DNA from: Chrysoperla carnea
Lineage: Eukaryota > Arthropoda > Insecta > Neuroptera > Chrysopidae
NCBI RefSeq assembly: GCF_905475395.1
Contig: NC_058341.1
Coordinates: 63,309,501 to 63,373,500 of the forward strand
Reading direction: 5' to 3'
Length of the DNA stretch: 64,000 nt
The translations under genes were made by a program, and so were the position numbers. Positions 1 to 12,062 of the stretch are shown one piece after another (within the stretch, counting starts at the first letter, position 1; the number at the start of each line of letters is the position of its first letter). The notes beneath the pieces were generated by a model that made no database searches, was not told the DNA's origin, and saw only the letters and a list, made by a program, of their open reading frames with translations.

Positions 1-49
1 AGCGAAAAAAAAGAAAAGCTTGAATTTGTAATTTAAGTAAAGAACCTAA

Positions 50-465
50 ATAAAATTATTTAATGTAAAATGTATACTGGCGTTTAATTTAAATTGAAGT
101 TGTAAAGATTTCATCGAAATTGGTTTAGTAGTTTATTGTCTAAATGGACGTTGTGATGTGTAAACAAACGCACATTTACTTTTGTAATTTTTGTGGGCGA
201 GCAAATAACATTTTACAGGTTTATTAATTTACAAATACACTGTATAGAATCTTGGAGAGGGCGGAATATATTTTGTAAACATCTCCTTTGTAGGAATGCA
301 CAATATCGATAATGAGCGAGTTCATACTCTGATTCGCATTTGGCCGATTTTCAGGTGCTGTACCGTGCCCATCACCTTTTTTGAGGGTTGGATTCGCGTT
401 TGCAAAATAATGCGATAAAAAATAAATAAACCCACAACGTACAACTTTTTCTCGAAACACTGTAT
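50..465. repeat. Dispersed repeat, copy 1 (partner at 13230-13640)
   Basis: The segment containing 'gcgtttaatttaaattgaag', 'aaattggtttagtagttt' and 'gtgatgtgtaaacaaacgc' recurs at about 13230-13390 with small differences. Both copies also share a later block reading 'atcaccttttttgag' followed by a GGAT..CG stretch (about 379-410 here, 13577-13607 there). In the second copy that block belongs to a tRNA-like head. I read this as a degenerate retroposed element. No coding capacity is visible. The open frame at 224-460 on the minus strand lies inside the repeat and is not a gene. Confidence 0.6.
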
Positions 466-818
466 ACTATAATATTAAGTGAATCGTATGTATACATTTC
501 ATTTTATTTATTATGTGATATGTGAAAATGTCATTTTAATATTGAATTTAAAATCTTATTATTGTCATTCATTCGTTGCTTATTAGTTACGAAAATAAAA
601 AAATATAAGTCAGTGACCTAGATCGAGCAATGGCCTCAACAACATCTTTGTGTTTTTAAAAAATACTTTTATAATACGAATAATTTAATTGTTTGATGGC
701 TAGCTAAAACTACTCATTGGTAACATTTTTCAAATGTTTATAATAATTGTTTTACTTTTACAGGGTGTTTGAAAAGTCGTTACACGCTTTCTAAGAAAAA
801 TTCATCTTAAAATAAACT
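466..818. other. Unannotated AT-rich stretch
   Basis: I see no coding frame, RNA gene or structured repeat here. Confidence 0.4.
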
Positions 819-1290
819 TTTTATACCATGTATACTACTATAGTTTAGTCCCAAGTTTTATACCAAAAATTTTGGTATAGATGGTCATAAAATCACATAA
901 CTAGTCCATTTCCGGTTGTCTGTCTGTCTGTCTGTCTGTCAACATGATAACTCAAAAACGAAAAGAGATATTAAGCTGAAATTTTTACAGCTGACTAAGG
1001 TCGTAAAATTGAGGTCAAGATCGAATGAAAAACATAGGTCAACGTCTAATGTTAAGTGAGCAATATAGGTCAAGGCCTTGTAAATCGTTAGTGATAGAAC
1101 AAAAGTTTAAATATAAAAAATATTGATCACTGTTTACTCGTGCGAGCGTAAATTAGGCGCAAATTGTATAGTATGTATTATATGGATATAAGTTATGTAT
1201 GTGTGACATGTATTTATGTGTAATGTGGCAGTGTAATCAACACTGTCCTTACATGGTATTTTAACAATTAACTCAGTTTTCACTTGTTTA
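819..1290 (+). repeat. Dispersed repeat family R1, copy 1
   Basis: The element opens with 'ttataccatg', carries 'agtcccaagttttat' and then 'agtccatttccggttg' followed by a GTCT tetranucleotide run (917-939), and closes near 'ttcacttgttta'. Other copies are at about 17075-17470 (-), 19230-19815 (-), 26690-27115 (-), 35587-36033 (-) and 51340-51850 (+), with fragments at 25220-25435 and 62310-62425. It is non-coding. An internal GTCT/GTCC run in the same place in several copies suggests an expandable microsatellite seed. The transposon class is not clear. Confidence 0.75.
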
Positions 1291-1499
1291 TCTGAAGTTA
1301 TTTACAGTAAGTTGAGGCTGTACAGTAAGTTGTAACAAGGAAATATTTTTTAACTATTTTAAATAAATATCACAAGGAATTTTTGAAATATTATGTGTAT
1401 TTTTAGGATTCCTTCAAAGATTGACTGTAAATTATAGTAATTATTAAAATTTTTATTAATTTTAGTCTTGTATGTTTCCGGAAACATAAATAATATTAG
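1291..1499. other. Unannotated AT-rich stretch
   Basis: Nothing recognisable. A short direct repeat around 'acagtaagttg' occurs twice near 1305-1333. Confidence 0.3.
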
Positions 1500-1680
1500 T
1501 GCAGGAAATAAAGGTTATTTTGCTTAAAAAATCTAAGTGATGTTTCTTCAACGAGATTGTCTTTATTGGGATACAATAAATGACCTATAAAAAGTCAATT
1601 GCAAAATTATGTGAGCAAAAAAATTATCCAAGGTCAAAGGTTGCGAACATACTTTTTTCAAATATTTCGTAAATTATTAA
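1500..1680 (+). repeat. Dispersed repeat, second copy inverted at 27540-27720
   Basis: The blocks 'ataaaggtt', 'gcttaaaaaatc', 'gacctataaaaagtcaattg' and 'aggtcaaaggttgcgaac' occur in the same order on the opposite strand at 27540-27720. It is a non-coding interspersed repeat. Confidence 0.6.
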
Positions 1681-1693
1681 GTTTATGGCAGTT

Positions 1694-2246
1694 TTAGTTG
1701 CTATAAAATTTATTTGTGAAATATATACCACATTGATCGCAAATTCGTTCATCAACATCTCCAAATAAGCTAGGACAATACAAGTCAAAAGGCATTTCCT
1801 GATAATTATGTTTTGGAATCATTGAAGCTGCAAGTCGAATAAGTAATGGAGCAAATTTAATTGAGTGTTCAGTAGTAGGCGGAGGAATCGTTAGAGTACC
1901 TTCTTCTGATTGATAGAGAGGATATGGAGGTGGAAGAAATCGTTCTTTCAAGAAGCATCTGATATCACTGCTTACTTGTCCACAACAATCTACATTTGCA
2001 AATTTGTAAAAAATATTGAGATTCTGTAACGTGAGTACTATACCAGTTTTGATCGATTTTTGTAGACAATTTTGAAGTGACACTGTTACTTTTATCCTCA
2101 GAGAAAACCTGGTATCCGCCAAAAACAATTTCTGACCATATTTGAGCGAGTAATTGACCTGCATGTTCAAAGTTTTGAAGTTCAAGATCTTCATCAATAG
2201 TTTTTCCATTACTATCTAAATGACTTCTAAAATGATCATGCTCTCA
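1694..2246 (-). pseudogene. Frameshifted transposon-associated protein with C-terminal zinc finger
   Basis: On the minus strand an upstream part (about 2246-1985) reads in one frame, with motifs DHFRSHLDSNGKT, LLAQIWSEIVF and NWYSTHVTESQYFLQI. It then continues in another frame (about 2010-1694) with CCGQVSSDIRCFLKERFLPP, KFAPLLIRLAASMIP, MPFDLYCPSLFGD and a final C-x2-C finger-like CDQCGIYF. The join requires a frameshift near the DCCG motif. From memory this order matches an uncharacterised, multi-copy protein family that is widespread in insect genomes and probably transposon-encoded. The start of the protein is missing. The ATG at 2209 starts a frame that is out of register with the conserved upstream part, so the apparent 171-residue frame is not a real gene. 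Function is unknown. Confidence 0.6.
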
Positions 2247-2989
2247 CACACAAAAATTGTATATATAAATGATGATGACCTTAAAATTGACATAAACTCG
2301 GTCCAAAAAAAAATGTGTTTCTGCGCCGGTGCCAGTTACTTTTGTATTAATTAATATAAATTTTAGTTTTATCGAAAAAAAAAAATAAATAAATACAAAC
2401 CAAAAATTACTTAATAAGAAATAATTAGTTATAAAGTTACGTAACAATATATTTTGGGCTCTCCCAGTAAAGATAACACAGAGTAACGTTCGATTGAAAC
2501 CCACCCCTCGGGTTCATATGTTACGTAATACTTGAACGTTCCCTAAGATCTAATCTGATATCAGAACATGATGTCCCCCATCAAACTCTGCTACTTTTGT
2601 TTAAGTTATTTTTTAAAGTTATTTTTTAATAAATCCATGCCGTTTACTACAATGGTGATATTGTATAGAATTTGATACTATAGTCTCAATGTTAGTATAA
2701 GTAATATTTCAGTATTGAATGGGACTATCCACCAGAATTATTGGAGGTATCGCAAAACAGTATGGGCGTCAGGCGACGAATGTCCCGCAATAGCTATTGC
2801 TAATGTTACTATTTAGTAACAGGTACCATACTGTGTACGGTACATAAGTACAGTACACGGTATAGCATTCACACCGATAGTGAGATAGTGATATCCAAAA
2901 AAATTTCCTGCCGTGTAGCCATAATAGATTAAAATGGCCCACCTTGTATATTGTCTCACCTAAAAAAAACGATTTTAGATTGAATCACT
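2247..2989. other. Unannotated stretch
   Basis: No gene is seen. A small imperfect hairpin lies near 2827-2864, with arms 'atactgtgtac' and 'gtacacggtat'. Confidence 0.3.
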
Positions 2990-3300
2990 TAATAATCTGG
3001 GCCAATTTAACAAAGACGCTCAGGAATCAGCGGTAATGAATTGGCTGACAAATTATTCCAAACGGGTGCATGTATTTGACTAAACGACCCAGACCCATTT
3101 CTTGGGATATCAAAAATACAACAACAAATAAATAAGAAATAAAAAATGGACGGTACATAAATCCAAGCGCACTTGGGCAAACACTCAAGGCCAAGATAGT
3201 ACAGGGTCGAAATCGAATTAGTGCCGACCTTCACCCAGATGTTTACCGAATGGAAAATGTTAATAAATATCCCTGCAAAGGGTAGAGTTAATAAGTCGAT
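2990..3300 (+). pseudogene. Non-LTR retrotransposon RNase H domain fragment
   Basis: Translated on the plus strand from about 3014, the DNA gives RRSGISGNELADKLFQTGA. This matches the conserved end of the RNase H domain of jockey/R1-like LINEs (consensus near GHSGIxGNExADxLAxxGA). It is followed by a DPDPFLGIS block typical of the same region. In-frame stops follow soon after (after GACI, and later in the KK and GT stretches), so it is a decayed 5'- and 3'-truncated copy. The open frame on the opposite strand at 3007-3303 is its shadow. Confidence 0.7.
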
Positions 3301-4975
3301 CAAGTGAAATAAGTAAAGTGATGGTCAGAAATATTCTAAGGTTTATTAAAGCTGTATGACTTCTGGAGCACCTTTGAACCAAATGAGGTACAATAGATTA
3401 AACTGGTCGCAAATTTAATCTAATCTAAATAACAAATTTATATTTTTATAGAAGACAAGAATAGGATCATTCGGTAATGAAAAATAAATTAAGAAATTTG
3501 ATAAAAATTAAAATTTATGTAGAAATATATTAAATATTCTGATTTTGAGTCATAAAAGCACATAATTGTTTTATTATATTAAAATTAAAAAATCGTAAGT
3601 TTCAAACTGTATATCATGTGACCTAAAGCATGAGCGAGCGATGATGTGATGTCATATAGCCAAAAACTGTCAGTTCAGAGTAAATAGCTGGGTATATATG
3701 TCAAATTCAACAAATTTTAAGTGTTCTTTCGTCAGTGCATTTTATTTGTACCTATTTCTTTATTTAAATGCAAATAATAACCACTAAAGACATGAGAAAA
3801 AGAAAGTATAAACTGATGAAGGCATAAGTATTGAAATAGGGATAAGTGTGGTAGACGATTTTTGTGGTAGAAGAAAAAAGTTAATATGCTCTCATTAGAT
3901 TATCTAATGTGTAGTAAAAAAAAGCAATGATTGTGATGAATTTTTGAAACAAATAGCACATTTTTTTAATGACATAAATATTAGAAACGCAGAACAAAGA
4001 GACCAAGAATCATCATAAAAGTGAATTAAAAATGGTACGAGTTGGTACGCTATGGGGAGAATGAATTACTGCTTCGAAATGTTTTGAAATAATGACTGTT
4101 GATTTTATCAATATTACGCCACCAAAATGGATTACAGCGTTTTTGGCAGAATAAAAAAGGTTTAAAATACAAATTTTAATTTTATTGAAAGAAAGCGTGT
4201 TAATTTTGCAAGAATATAATTTTTTTTAAAGCTTTTTATTAGAAAAATCAACATTTTGAAGTACTTTTCAAACATTGTAGAATACCTTATTACAAAAAAC
4301 ACTTTCGTGTGGTTATTTGTTTAGAACGGAAGAACTAAATATAAATAATTAGTATTGTAAGGAGATACAGATAGGTGTAATTAAATGAAATAAGATTGAT
4401 ATTTTTGATACATTAATTAAAAACAATTGTTTAAGGTGATTAATCAAATTTTAACAAACAAAAATAAATTAACAGCGAAACACCACCACTCCTCATTGGA
4501 CTATAGTTACAATAATAATAATTAAATTTGTATGTATAAGTAATCACAAAAGAAAATGTAGAAATAAATCTATTGTTTTTACATGATTACTTTTTGTTTC
4601 AATTTATTTAACTTCTATTCCCATTTTACAGCATGGAAGTTTTTGTAACGGAATTAGGGAACAAAAATTTTATCGCCGCTCTTGCTTCTCCCTTTAAAAA
4701 TTTAAAGTTTTAGGTTTGAAATTACGTAATCTTCGAATGGCGTGTATCAGAGTTAATAATTTTAGTGAAATTTAGTTTTCAGCAGTTTTCTTCAAAGAGA
4801 TTGTGAGATTGTAACTAGATAACTTAGGTTATTGATCTATTTGGCTTAATTTTATACCATAGAAGTAATAACAAAGAACCGTAATGTGGCCATGCAAACG
4901 GTTGAGCGTTATAGTGGGAGACCTAAAAATTGTACGCGCATAGCTTTTTTCGTCTTTAAATCAGTATATACAAAC
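3301..4975. other. Unannotated AT-rich stretch
   Basis: I see no coding frame, RNA gene or clear repeat boundary. The 4000-4160 portion is slightly less AT-rich but gives no recognisable protein. Confidence 0.3.
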
Positions 4976-5427
4976 CATAGAGATAATACCGTTAGAGAAC
5001 GCTAGGCGTCTGCTAGCTTGAAGGTGAATGCGATATACGAAGCGAGAGAGAAGACTGTCAGTGAGTTCCTCTGTATCCTTGTCATAATCATATATACATA
5101 TACAACTGTTATTGACTGCAGAAACCTAGCTTCTGAAAATAAGCTCATTAAGAGCAACAAAAATACTCTTTTCTAAGGGCCTACTTTGGGAGATACGGGT
5201 ATGGAAAAAATTGATAAATTTATTCATTCACTGACTATCATTCGATTATCAGTAGCCAATGATAATCAGTACATATCAGTAAGTTTCACTTAATAATGGA
5301 AGGGATTTAAAAAAATTATAAAATTAGTTTATTGAATTTGGTCAAACTGTCCCAATTTTATATTTTTATTGTATTATTATGAGAAATTAATAATAATTAT
5401 AATAGTAGAGTGAAATTACGCCTTGTG

Positions 5428-7376
5428 TATGGATTAAAAGTTCGAGCAACGAAACTTTGGGGTTTTTCTTTTCACATCAAAATAAGTATTTTTTGAAATT
5501 TTTTACTTTCCCGGAGTGGTGCAACATGTTTAAAAAACAAAATGGCGTCAAAAATGAAATTTTTTTCAGAAATTTTATCATTTTTATTTTATATTCGCAA
5601 AAGGAGGCATCGGTGCATATCCAAATTTGGTAGGTTTGTAGTCCATGTTAAGAACTACTCCTCATAATTTTTTGGTGGGGTTTCGTCCCTTCCCCTCCCA
5701 GTTATATATATATGTATACATACATATGGTAAAACAGTTCATTTGACTATAACTTGAAAAATATTCGATTGATTTTAATGAAACTAATATCAATAGTAGG
5801 TTTTATTACTTACAACTTTCGGTAAAAATTTTAGCGAAATCCGTTAAATAGTTCGGCCAAAATTTCCAATTTAGGAAATTGTTTAAAATGGCTGCCATTT
5901 TATGCCATTTTGTCCTACGAGGTTAAATTTTTTTTTAAATTGTAGCATTTTTTATTATCTTTCGATTTTATAATAAGTGGCTTACCCGTAAAATGACTCC
6001 TTGATCCATATTTTTGCGAAAAACGGAAAATTTAGCACTTTCTGGAAATAATTGTTTGGGGGGTGTATGGACTAGCTTTGGGGGGTGTTTTTTGCTTTGG
6101 CATGAGAAAACTATTTTTAAAAGAGGTCTATATGGTTTAAAGCAAAATTTTTAAGTTTTAACCCCCGCGCTGTAAGGGGGAAGGGGTGTATGAAATAAAT
6201 GTGTCTTAAAAGATTTTAAAAAGAGGTCAAAATAGTTTAAAATGCTAAAGTAATCCAAAATTTTAGATGCTTTTATTAATATAGCACTTTTTACAACATC
6301 CACCCCTTGGGGGTGGATGTTGTAAAAGGGGTTTTTGGGGTCGCTGATCTCGAATTTTGCAATAGATTATCAAAAACAATTGTAATATTTTTAGGGGGTA
6401 CTTATTTGGGCCAAAAGTTCGAGATCAGCGACCCCCAAAACCTCTTTATACGTCATAAAAATTTTGAATTTGCAAAAATATGAAAGCGGGAGGGGAAGGG
6501 GTGGATGTTGTAAAAAGTGCTATATTAATAAAAGCATCTAAAATTTTGGGTTACTTTAGCATTTTAAGCTATTTTGACCTCTTTTTAAAATCTTTTAAGA
6601 CACATTTATTTCATACACCCCTTCCCCCTTACAGCGCGGGGGTTAAAACTTAAAAATTTTGCTTTAAACCATATAGACCTCTTTTAAAAATAGTTTTCTC
6701 ATGCCAAAGCAAAAAACACCCCCCAAAGCTAGTCCATACACCCCCCAAACAATTATTTCCAGAAAGTGCTAAATTTTCCGTTTTTCGCAAAAATATGGAT
6801 CAAGGAGTCATTTTACGGGTAAGCCACTTATTATAAAATCGAAAGATAATAAAAAATGCTACAATTTAAAAAAAAATTTAACCTCGTAGGACAAAATGGC
6901 ATAAAATGGCAGCCATTTTAAACAATTTCCTAAATTGGAAATTTTGGCCGAACTATTTAACGGATTTCGCTAAAATTTTTACCGAAAGTTGTAAGTAATA
7001 AAACCTACTATTGATATTAGTTTCATTAAAATCAATCGAATATTTTTCAAGTTATAGTCAAATGAACTGTTTTACCATATGTATGTATACATATATATAT
7101 AACTGGGAGGGGAAGGGACGAAACCCCACCAAAAAATTATGAGGAGTAGTTCTTAACATGGACTACAAACCTACCAAATTTGGATATGCACCGATGCCTC
7201 CTTTTGCGAATATAAAATAAAAATGATAAAATTTCTGAAAAAAATGTCATTTTTGACGCCATTTTGTTTTTTAAACATGTTGCACCACTCCGGGAAAGTA
7301 AAAAATTTCAAAAAATACTTATTTTGATGTGAAAAGAAAAACCCCAAAGTTTCGTTGCTCGAACTTTTAATCCATA
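5428..7376. repeat. Giant near-perfect palindrome, two 880-bp arms
   Basis: The left arm 5428-6307 pairs with the right arm 6497-7376. Mirror positions sum to 12804 at both the outer edge ('tatgg' / 'ccata') and the inner edge ('gcactttttacaacatcc' and its complement), so the arms have no net length difference. Only occasional mismatches are seen, for example one base near 5555. The 189-base spacer holds two nested smaller palindromes: 'acaacatccacccc' with 'gggtggatgttgt' (about 6293-6325), and 'tcgctgatctcgaa' (6341-6354) with 'ttcgagatcagcga' (6418-6431). It has no open frame of note. A transcript would fold into a double-stranded hairpin about 880 bp long. The same pattern could in principle come from an assembly inversion error. 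Confidence 0.9.
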
Positions 7377-7432
7377 TAACAGCCTTTTTTTGCTTAGATT
7401 TACTCCAGTATAAGTAAACAATTTATCATTGG

Positions 7433-7482
7433 ACGTAAACAAACAAACCACAGCTATTGCCGCCTGGTTTGTTTGTTTACAT
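7433..7482. repeat. Short hairpin between palindrome and outer arm
   Basis: The arms 'gtaaacaaacaaacc' and 'ggtttgtttgtttac' are perfect complements around a short loop containing 'tattgccgcc'. It lies between the inner palindrome and the right outer arm and has no match on the left side. Confidence 0.7.
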
Positions 7483-7772
7483 ACAATAATCTAATGTTTT
7501 TTCAAAATAATATAATCAAATTAAATCATTTTATACTTTTTAAAAATCCCTTCCTTAGTTGAATATTATTTAATGAAATTTACTACTGATCTGATATCTA
7601 TCATTGCTACTGGTTATCGAATGATAATCAGTGAATGAACAAATGTATCCATTTTTGCCATTCCCGTATCTCCCAAATTAGGCCTCAGATCCAAATTTGG
7701 AAAAGAGATTTTTTGTTGCTAGGTTTTTGCAGCCAATAACAGAACACGTTGTATACTTATATATATGTACAT

Positions 7773-8138
7773 CAGCGGTCGGGGATTTTTTTTAATTATT
7801 ACCCCAAAATATTTTTGTGTAAGTTGATATTACCCCATGGCGAAGAGCAAAAAAAAAACGAAATCGCCTCTTTTAAGCATCTTTCATATTATAGCCCCCC
7901 ATGATAATTTTGAAAATATATACATATAGATATAACTCGAGAAAACACTAATGGTGGGGAGTGAGATGGCGTGGCCTGCATATGTTGATAAATTGTTTAA
8001 GTTGAAAAAAATACGAACAGGTATATAAAAAAGCAAATTATAAATATATGCTTTTTACTCACAAAAGTTTCATTTATACCCCCAAAAATTTCATTTTTAC
8101 CCCATTTGGGGTAATTTACCCCGGTTCCCCGACCGCTG
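7773..8138. mobile_element. hAT-type MITE, 366 bp, with 8-bp target duplication
   Basis: The ends are perfect inverted repeats, CAGCGGTCGGGGA at 7773 and TCCCCGACCGCTG ending at 8138. A CAG start and an 8-bp target duplication are typical of hAT transposons. The flanks are 'atgtacat' (7765-7772) and 'atgtatat' (8139-8146), a 7/8 match. The interior has T-rich runs and 'cccca' blocks and no coding frame. It interrupts the right outer arm of the foldback structure, so it inserted after that arm was formed. Confidence 0.85.
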
Positions 8139-8271
8139 ATGTATATGCATTAGTAAGTATAAGTGTATGTATAAGACAAGGACACTAGGAACTCACTGTC
8201 AGTCTTCTCTTTCGCTTCCCGTATCGCATCCACTCCCAGGCTAGCGTTCTCTATCTGTCATATCTCTATGA

Positions 8272-11178
8272 TACAAACATGTGTTGTGAATAATGTGTCA
8301 ATTTATTTTGGCTTTGTGATATTTTAGGCTAGGTATATTAATATTTTGAAAATTTTCTTGCTTGGGAGAACAAAAACATTCAAAAAACGTTATGTTTTAT
8401 ACCCAACCTATCTAATACTATTAAGGTCGAAGAGAAGATGAACTCTCCAAATTTAGTTTCCATGGGTGTTTACGAACTACTGTAGTAGGTGTAGGTCAGA
8501 GGCGGATACGTACGATATGTAAGGAATATATCTTTAAAATTCTATTACAGTCAGTATGCCAAGGAACAATAACTGAAACTTTGTGGGAGGTTGAAAATTT
8601 AGTGTAATCTTCGTAGTTTTGAATCCGGTACTGAACATATTTCTTAAATATTAATTAATACTTAAATTAATTCTGTTTATTAACTCGCTAGCTCTATTGT
8701 TTTTTTTTTTATATTGTTCTCATTTAACATTTAATGAATTTAATAAACAGTTTTAAATCAGATAAATTGATAATGCTTCACTAATAATATGTGTGTTATT
8801 ATTTACTAGCTTTTAAGTATGTGTTATTATTTTCTATCTTTTTAAGTATTATAAATTGATGAAATTTACGCTTTGAAAATATAGTACTGAAATCGGCAAC
8901 AGAGTGAGAACCACGTCTCAAAGTAGATTGACAATATAATGGATAATAAATGCGAAAGCATCGTTATTAATGCGTATGTCTTAATATACAACATAATATC
9001 CTGGCATGTATTTACAACATAATAATTACTAACCTTTGATACAAATATTCCTTGCAAATAAAACAACTACTAACCATTTTTTAGAACTTTTATACAGAAT
9101 TAATTATACAAACAGTAACTATTGAAGCAGCTGACTTCCGTCAATACGATTATGCGCATTGAATACCATGCTTTCGTATTGTGTTTCTCTGTCAGCTGTT
9201 TGAATATTGTATTTATATCTTTGCTAATCTATTCTGTGAATCCAAAATATACATACTTGGTATACGCTTATCGATTAAATATATGATCTAAGAATTTACG
9301 TAAACAACATTCCAACTCCCGACATACCTTGAAAAAGGCACCATGTTGATTTTTAGACTATATACCTCATTTCACGCCTTTAAGGCGTTGTCTTTTAAAA
9401 ATCATGAAATATACGTGTTTATTTATTTATTGATACGAGAAGTCTAGCGAATTTTCAAATTAATACATTGATCTTACATTTCTCCATACAAATTTGGGGC
9501 TTTCCTTCATTTCTTTAAGCGTTGAATTTTCAAAAATCCGTTCTTAGCGGATGCCTACGTCAAAATGACTACTGTTTGTCAAATTTCAGCCCAAAATGTT
9601 TCGTATTTGAGTTATGTATTTATAGATTAGTCATTCCGTCTTAAACACGGTTTCCTTTTACATATACATATATAGATAGGCATTCAACAAGTACGAAAAC
9701 ATTCGAAAAACTTGAGAAGGATACTTGTTTCGAAAAATGAAAAAAGTCATATATACTTCAAAAACCAAACAAATGAAAATCGAACCCTCACGTTGATCTC
9801 CTGAGCTGACCAGCGATCAAAAATCTTAAATGGAAACTCTCTTTTTTTTAATTACAAATGTTGATTGTCCATGTTCAAAAAAAAGATAATTTTACTCGAA
9901 GCATTTACATTAGATAGGTTGTTATTATTTGCACAAGTTAACGCTATATAAGTAAACAAAAAATTTTTCTACAATTAATTGTGAAAAAATTACACCGAGT
10001 CATCCAAAATCATCTACGAAATGCTGATGCTTATTTGAAGCAGATTTTTTTGTTAAAGCTTTAATCGTAACAAAAATTTTTCGCAATTTTTTAATAAATA
10101 AAATCGAATTATGGTAATAAATTTTTTTACCGTGTATCTACCTGGAGGTAAATGAATTCGTACTCTGCGTTTTTGATACATTTTTGCTTTTCATAAGATC
10201 AGAAGAGTAGATAAATTTTAATATCCATAATTAAAACATATACAAAACATACAAATAAGTGTGTGAGGTAGGGTAAGACAACCGGGAAGATCGATGTACC
10301 TTTTGATATATTATTTAAAAAACAGGCAAAAAATCTAAAAACTACACAAAATCGAAATTTTGTAATTTTTGTGTGTTTGTTTCAACTGTTTTGGCATGAA
10401 AATTTTTATTTTTTATTTAAAAAAAAATATTAATTCGATGAAAAATTTAATTCCCTAAAAAAAATTTTATTTGAAATTTTGATTAGTTTACGAGATATTT
10501 AGAAAAAACCAAAAATGGTTTCCTTAATTTCCACCCTTGAATTTAATAGCAATCCGCGGTTTTTTTTCTAAATAACCCATTGAAACGTGAACTGTGGGCG
10601 CCACAGTTTCTTATTGCCCTGTTTTTAAGAAATAAGCAATAACCTAGAAATAAACACAACACATTACTTGTATGTTCAATAATATTATCTATTTTGGATA
10701 GAAAAATATATAAACGTAAAATTTTCCTTTTACTTCGTTTCATTAATTATTATGTCGACATAATTAATATGTTGAGGGTAATGACACGAATAAACAAATA
10801 CAAACCAGCAGAATTAGCAATAAATTATAAATAGCTTGGACGACTCAGTGCGACTAGCACACCTGTTCCAAACTACTTCCTTATCCACCAAATGTGCAAT
10901 GTGCGATTGCGAAGTTCACTTATGATACACAAACATACATGCAACTTTTAATCGTGTTTGAGTGAATTTTTGTGAAAAATGTGAAAACTTTCATAAGAAC
11001 CGTTGTAGAAAATTTTACGTTATCTAAATTTGCAATACTCGAAAATATTTTTTATTTAACTTAGTATCGGAGGTCTTGGCAATCCAGAATAAACCTTCTT
11101 TCGCCTTGCTATGACAACGTTGAGACCGTAACAATCTTTTTTACACATTCAAGATTAATTTATTTATATTAATTATAC
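8272..11178. other. Unannotated AT-rich stretch
   Basis: I see no supported gene. The short open frames at 8866-9066 and 10543-10743 (-) show no family motif. A possible core promoter at 10826-10850 is listed separately. Confidence 0.3.
10826..10850 (+). promoter_or_regulatory. Possible core promoter (TATA plus initiator)
   Basis: TATAAATA at 10826-10833 is followed by TCAGTG at 10845-10850, a match to the arthropod initiator TCA(G/T)T(T/C) except at the last base. The spacing from TATA to the initiator A (about 21 bases) is shorter than the usual 30. I cannot find a coding exon downstream, so this may be chance or a retrotransposon promoter. Confidence 0.2.
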
Positions 11179-11395
11179 GGGGTGTCCCAAAACAATGTTT
11201 ACACAATTTACTACCTCATATTTTCTAGTTTTTGTTTTCTAGGTATAACCCATTTAAAATAATAGTGCAACCATAAGTGTGAAAATGTTGTAGAAGTGTA
11301 ACGATTTAGCGAGTTTCACATAGATCCTTCGACGAGTCACAATTACCATGTTACAGAAGAAAAATATTTGACCGTTATTTTATGATAACACTGTT

Positions 11396-11708
11396 AACTT
11401 GAATCTGTTGCAGGAAAATATCATGCCAAGCATTCGTGAGAAGTTTCAGGATGAAGAGAGATATTATGTTCAGCAAGATGCAACATCTTCGCACTCTCCT
11501 CGTAATGTGAAAGCTCGTCACCATGAAAATCTGCCGAACAGACCGGATTTGTGCAGAGGTGATATCGAATAATTTTGAACAGATAATGATGGAAACAGTT
11601 CAAGAAATCATTCCTGATATATGTAAGAGTGTACTTAAACAATTTTGTGAAAGAACAATTACATGTATGGAACTCGAAGGTGGATACGTTAATGCAAAAA
11701 CGAACTGA
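11396..11708 (+). pseudogene. IS630/mariner-type transposase, C-terminal remnant
   Basis: The plus-strand translation gives LNLLQENIMPSIREKFQDEE followed by RYYVQQDATSSHSPRNVKA. This corresponds to the catalytic-core motif YFQQDGAPPHxxxxVR around the second acidic residue of IS630/Tc1/mariner transposases. A PNRPDLCRGD block follows where family members have an RRGP-like stretch. After two in-frame stops the last part (11589-11708) reads METVQEIIPDICKSVLKQFC and then LEGGYVN, matching the usual C-terminal tail that ends near GGHxE. The first catalytic residues and the DNA-binding domain are absent. It is dead. Confidence 0.75.
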
Positions 11709-11935
11709 AGATAACTGTTTTTACTTACGTCAGAAATAATAATTGTAACGTAATGTATGAAAAATAAATGTTCTGTATTAATTATTTTGTTATTAGGTTT
11801 CGCATTAGCAAAGAAACATTTTAAGTACGATGACTTATTAATTTGGATAACAGAAAAGGTGTTTTATAAGTAGGATTTGCAAAATATAACTTGAGATTGA
11901 AGTGGTCGAAACATTCCCTTTTTGACAATTCATTC

Positions 11936-12062
11936 CTAAACAGTTATCTTCAGTTCGTTTTTGCCTCAACGTATCCACTTTTGTATTCCATACATGTAAT
12001 TGTTCTTTTACAAAATTGTTTAAACACACTCCCACATATCTCAGGAGAGATTTCTTGAACTG
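11936..12062 (-). pseudogene. Inverted second copy of transposase tail
   Basis: The reverse complement of this segment matches 11596-11724 at most positions (shared blocks 'cagttcaagaaatc', 'aaacaattttgt', 'agaacaattacatgtatgga' and 'aaaacgaactgaagataac'). It encodes the same tail (NNFVKEQLHVWN, KVDTLRQKRTEDN) in a frame shifted from the conserved one. It lies about 210 bp from the first copy in inverted orientation. Confidence 0.8.

Larger units (their letters stand above)
4976..8271. mobile_element. Nested foldback structure: older outer inverted repeat
   Basis: The left outer arm (about 4976-5345) and right outer arm (about 7540-8271) are reverse complements with many differences. Matching landmarks are 'catagagata' with 'tatctctatg', 'agaagactgtcagtgagttc' with its complement at about 8188-8212, the 'ataacag' / 'ctgttat' block, and 'aatggaaggga' with 'tcccttcc'. 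The right arm is longer because a MITE sits in it (7773-8138). Between the arms lies a much younger perfect-looking palindrome (5428-7376). No protein-coding frame is present, so this is a non-autonomous foldback-type element or a product of repeated inverted insertion. Confidence 0.75.
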
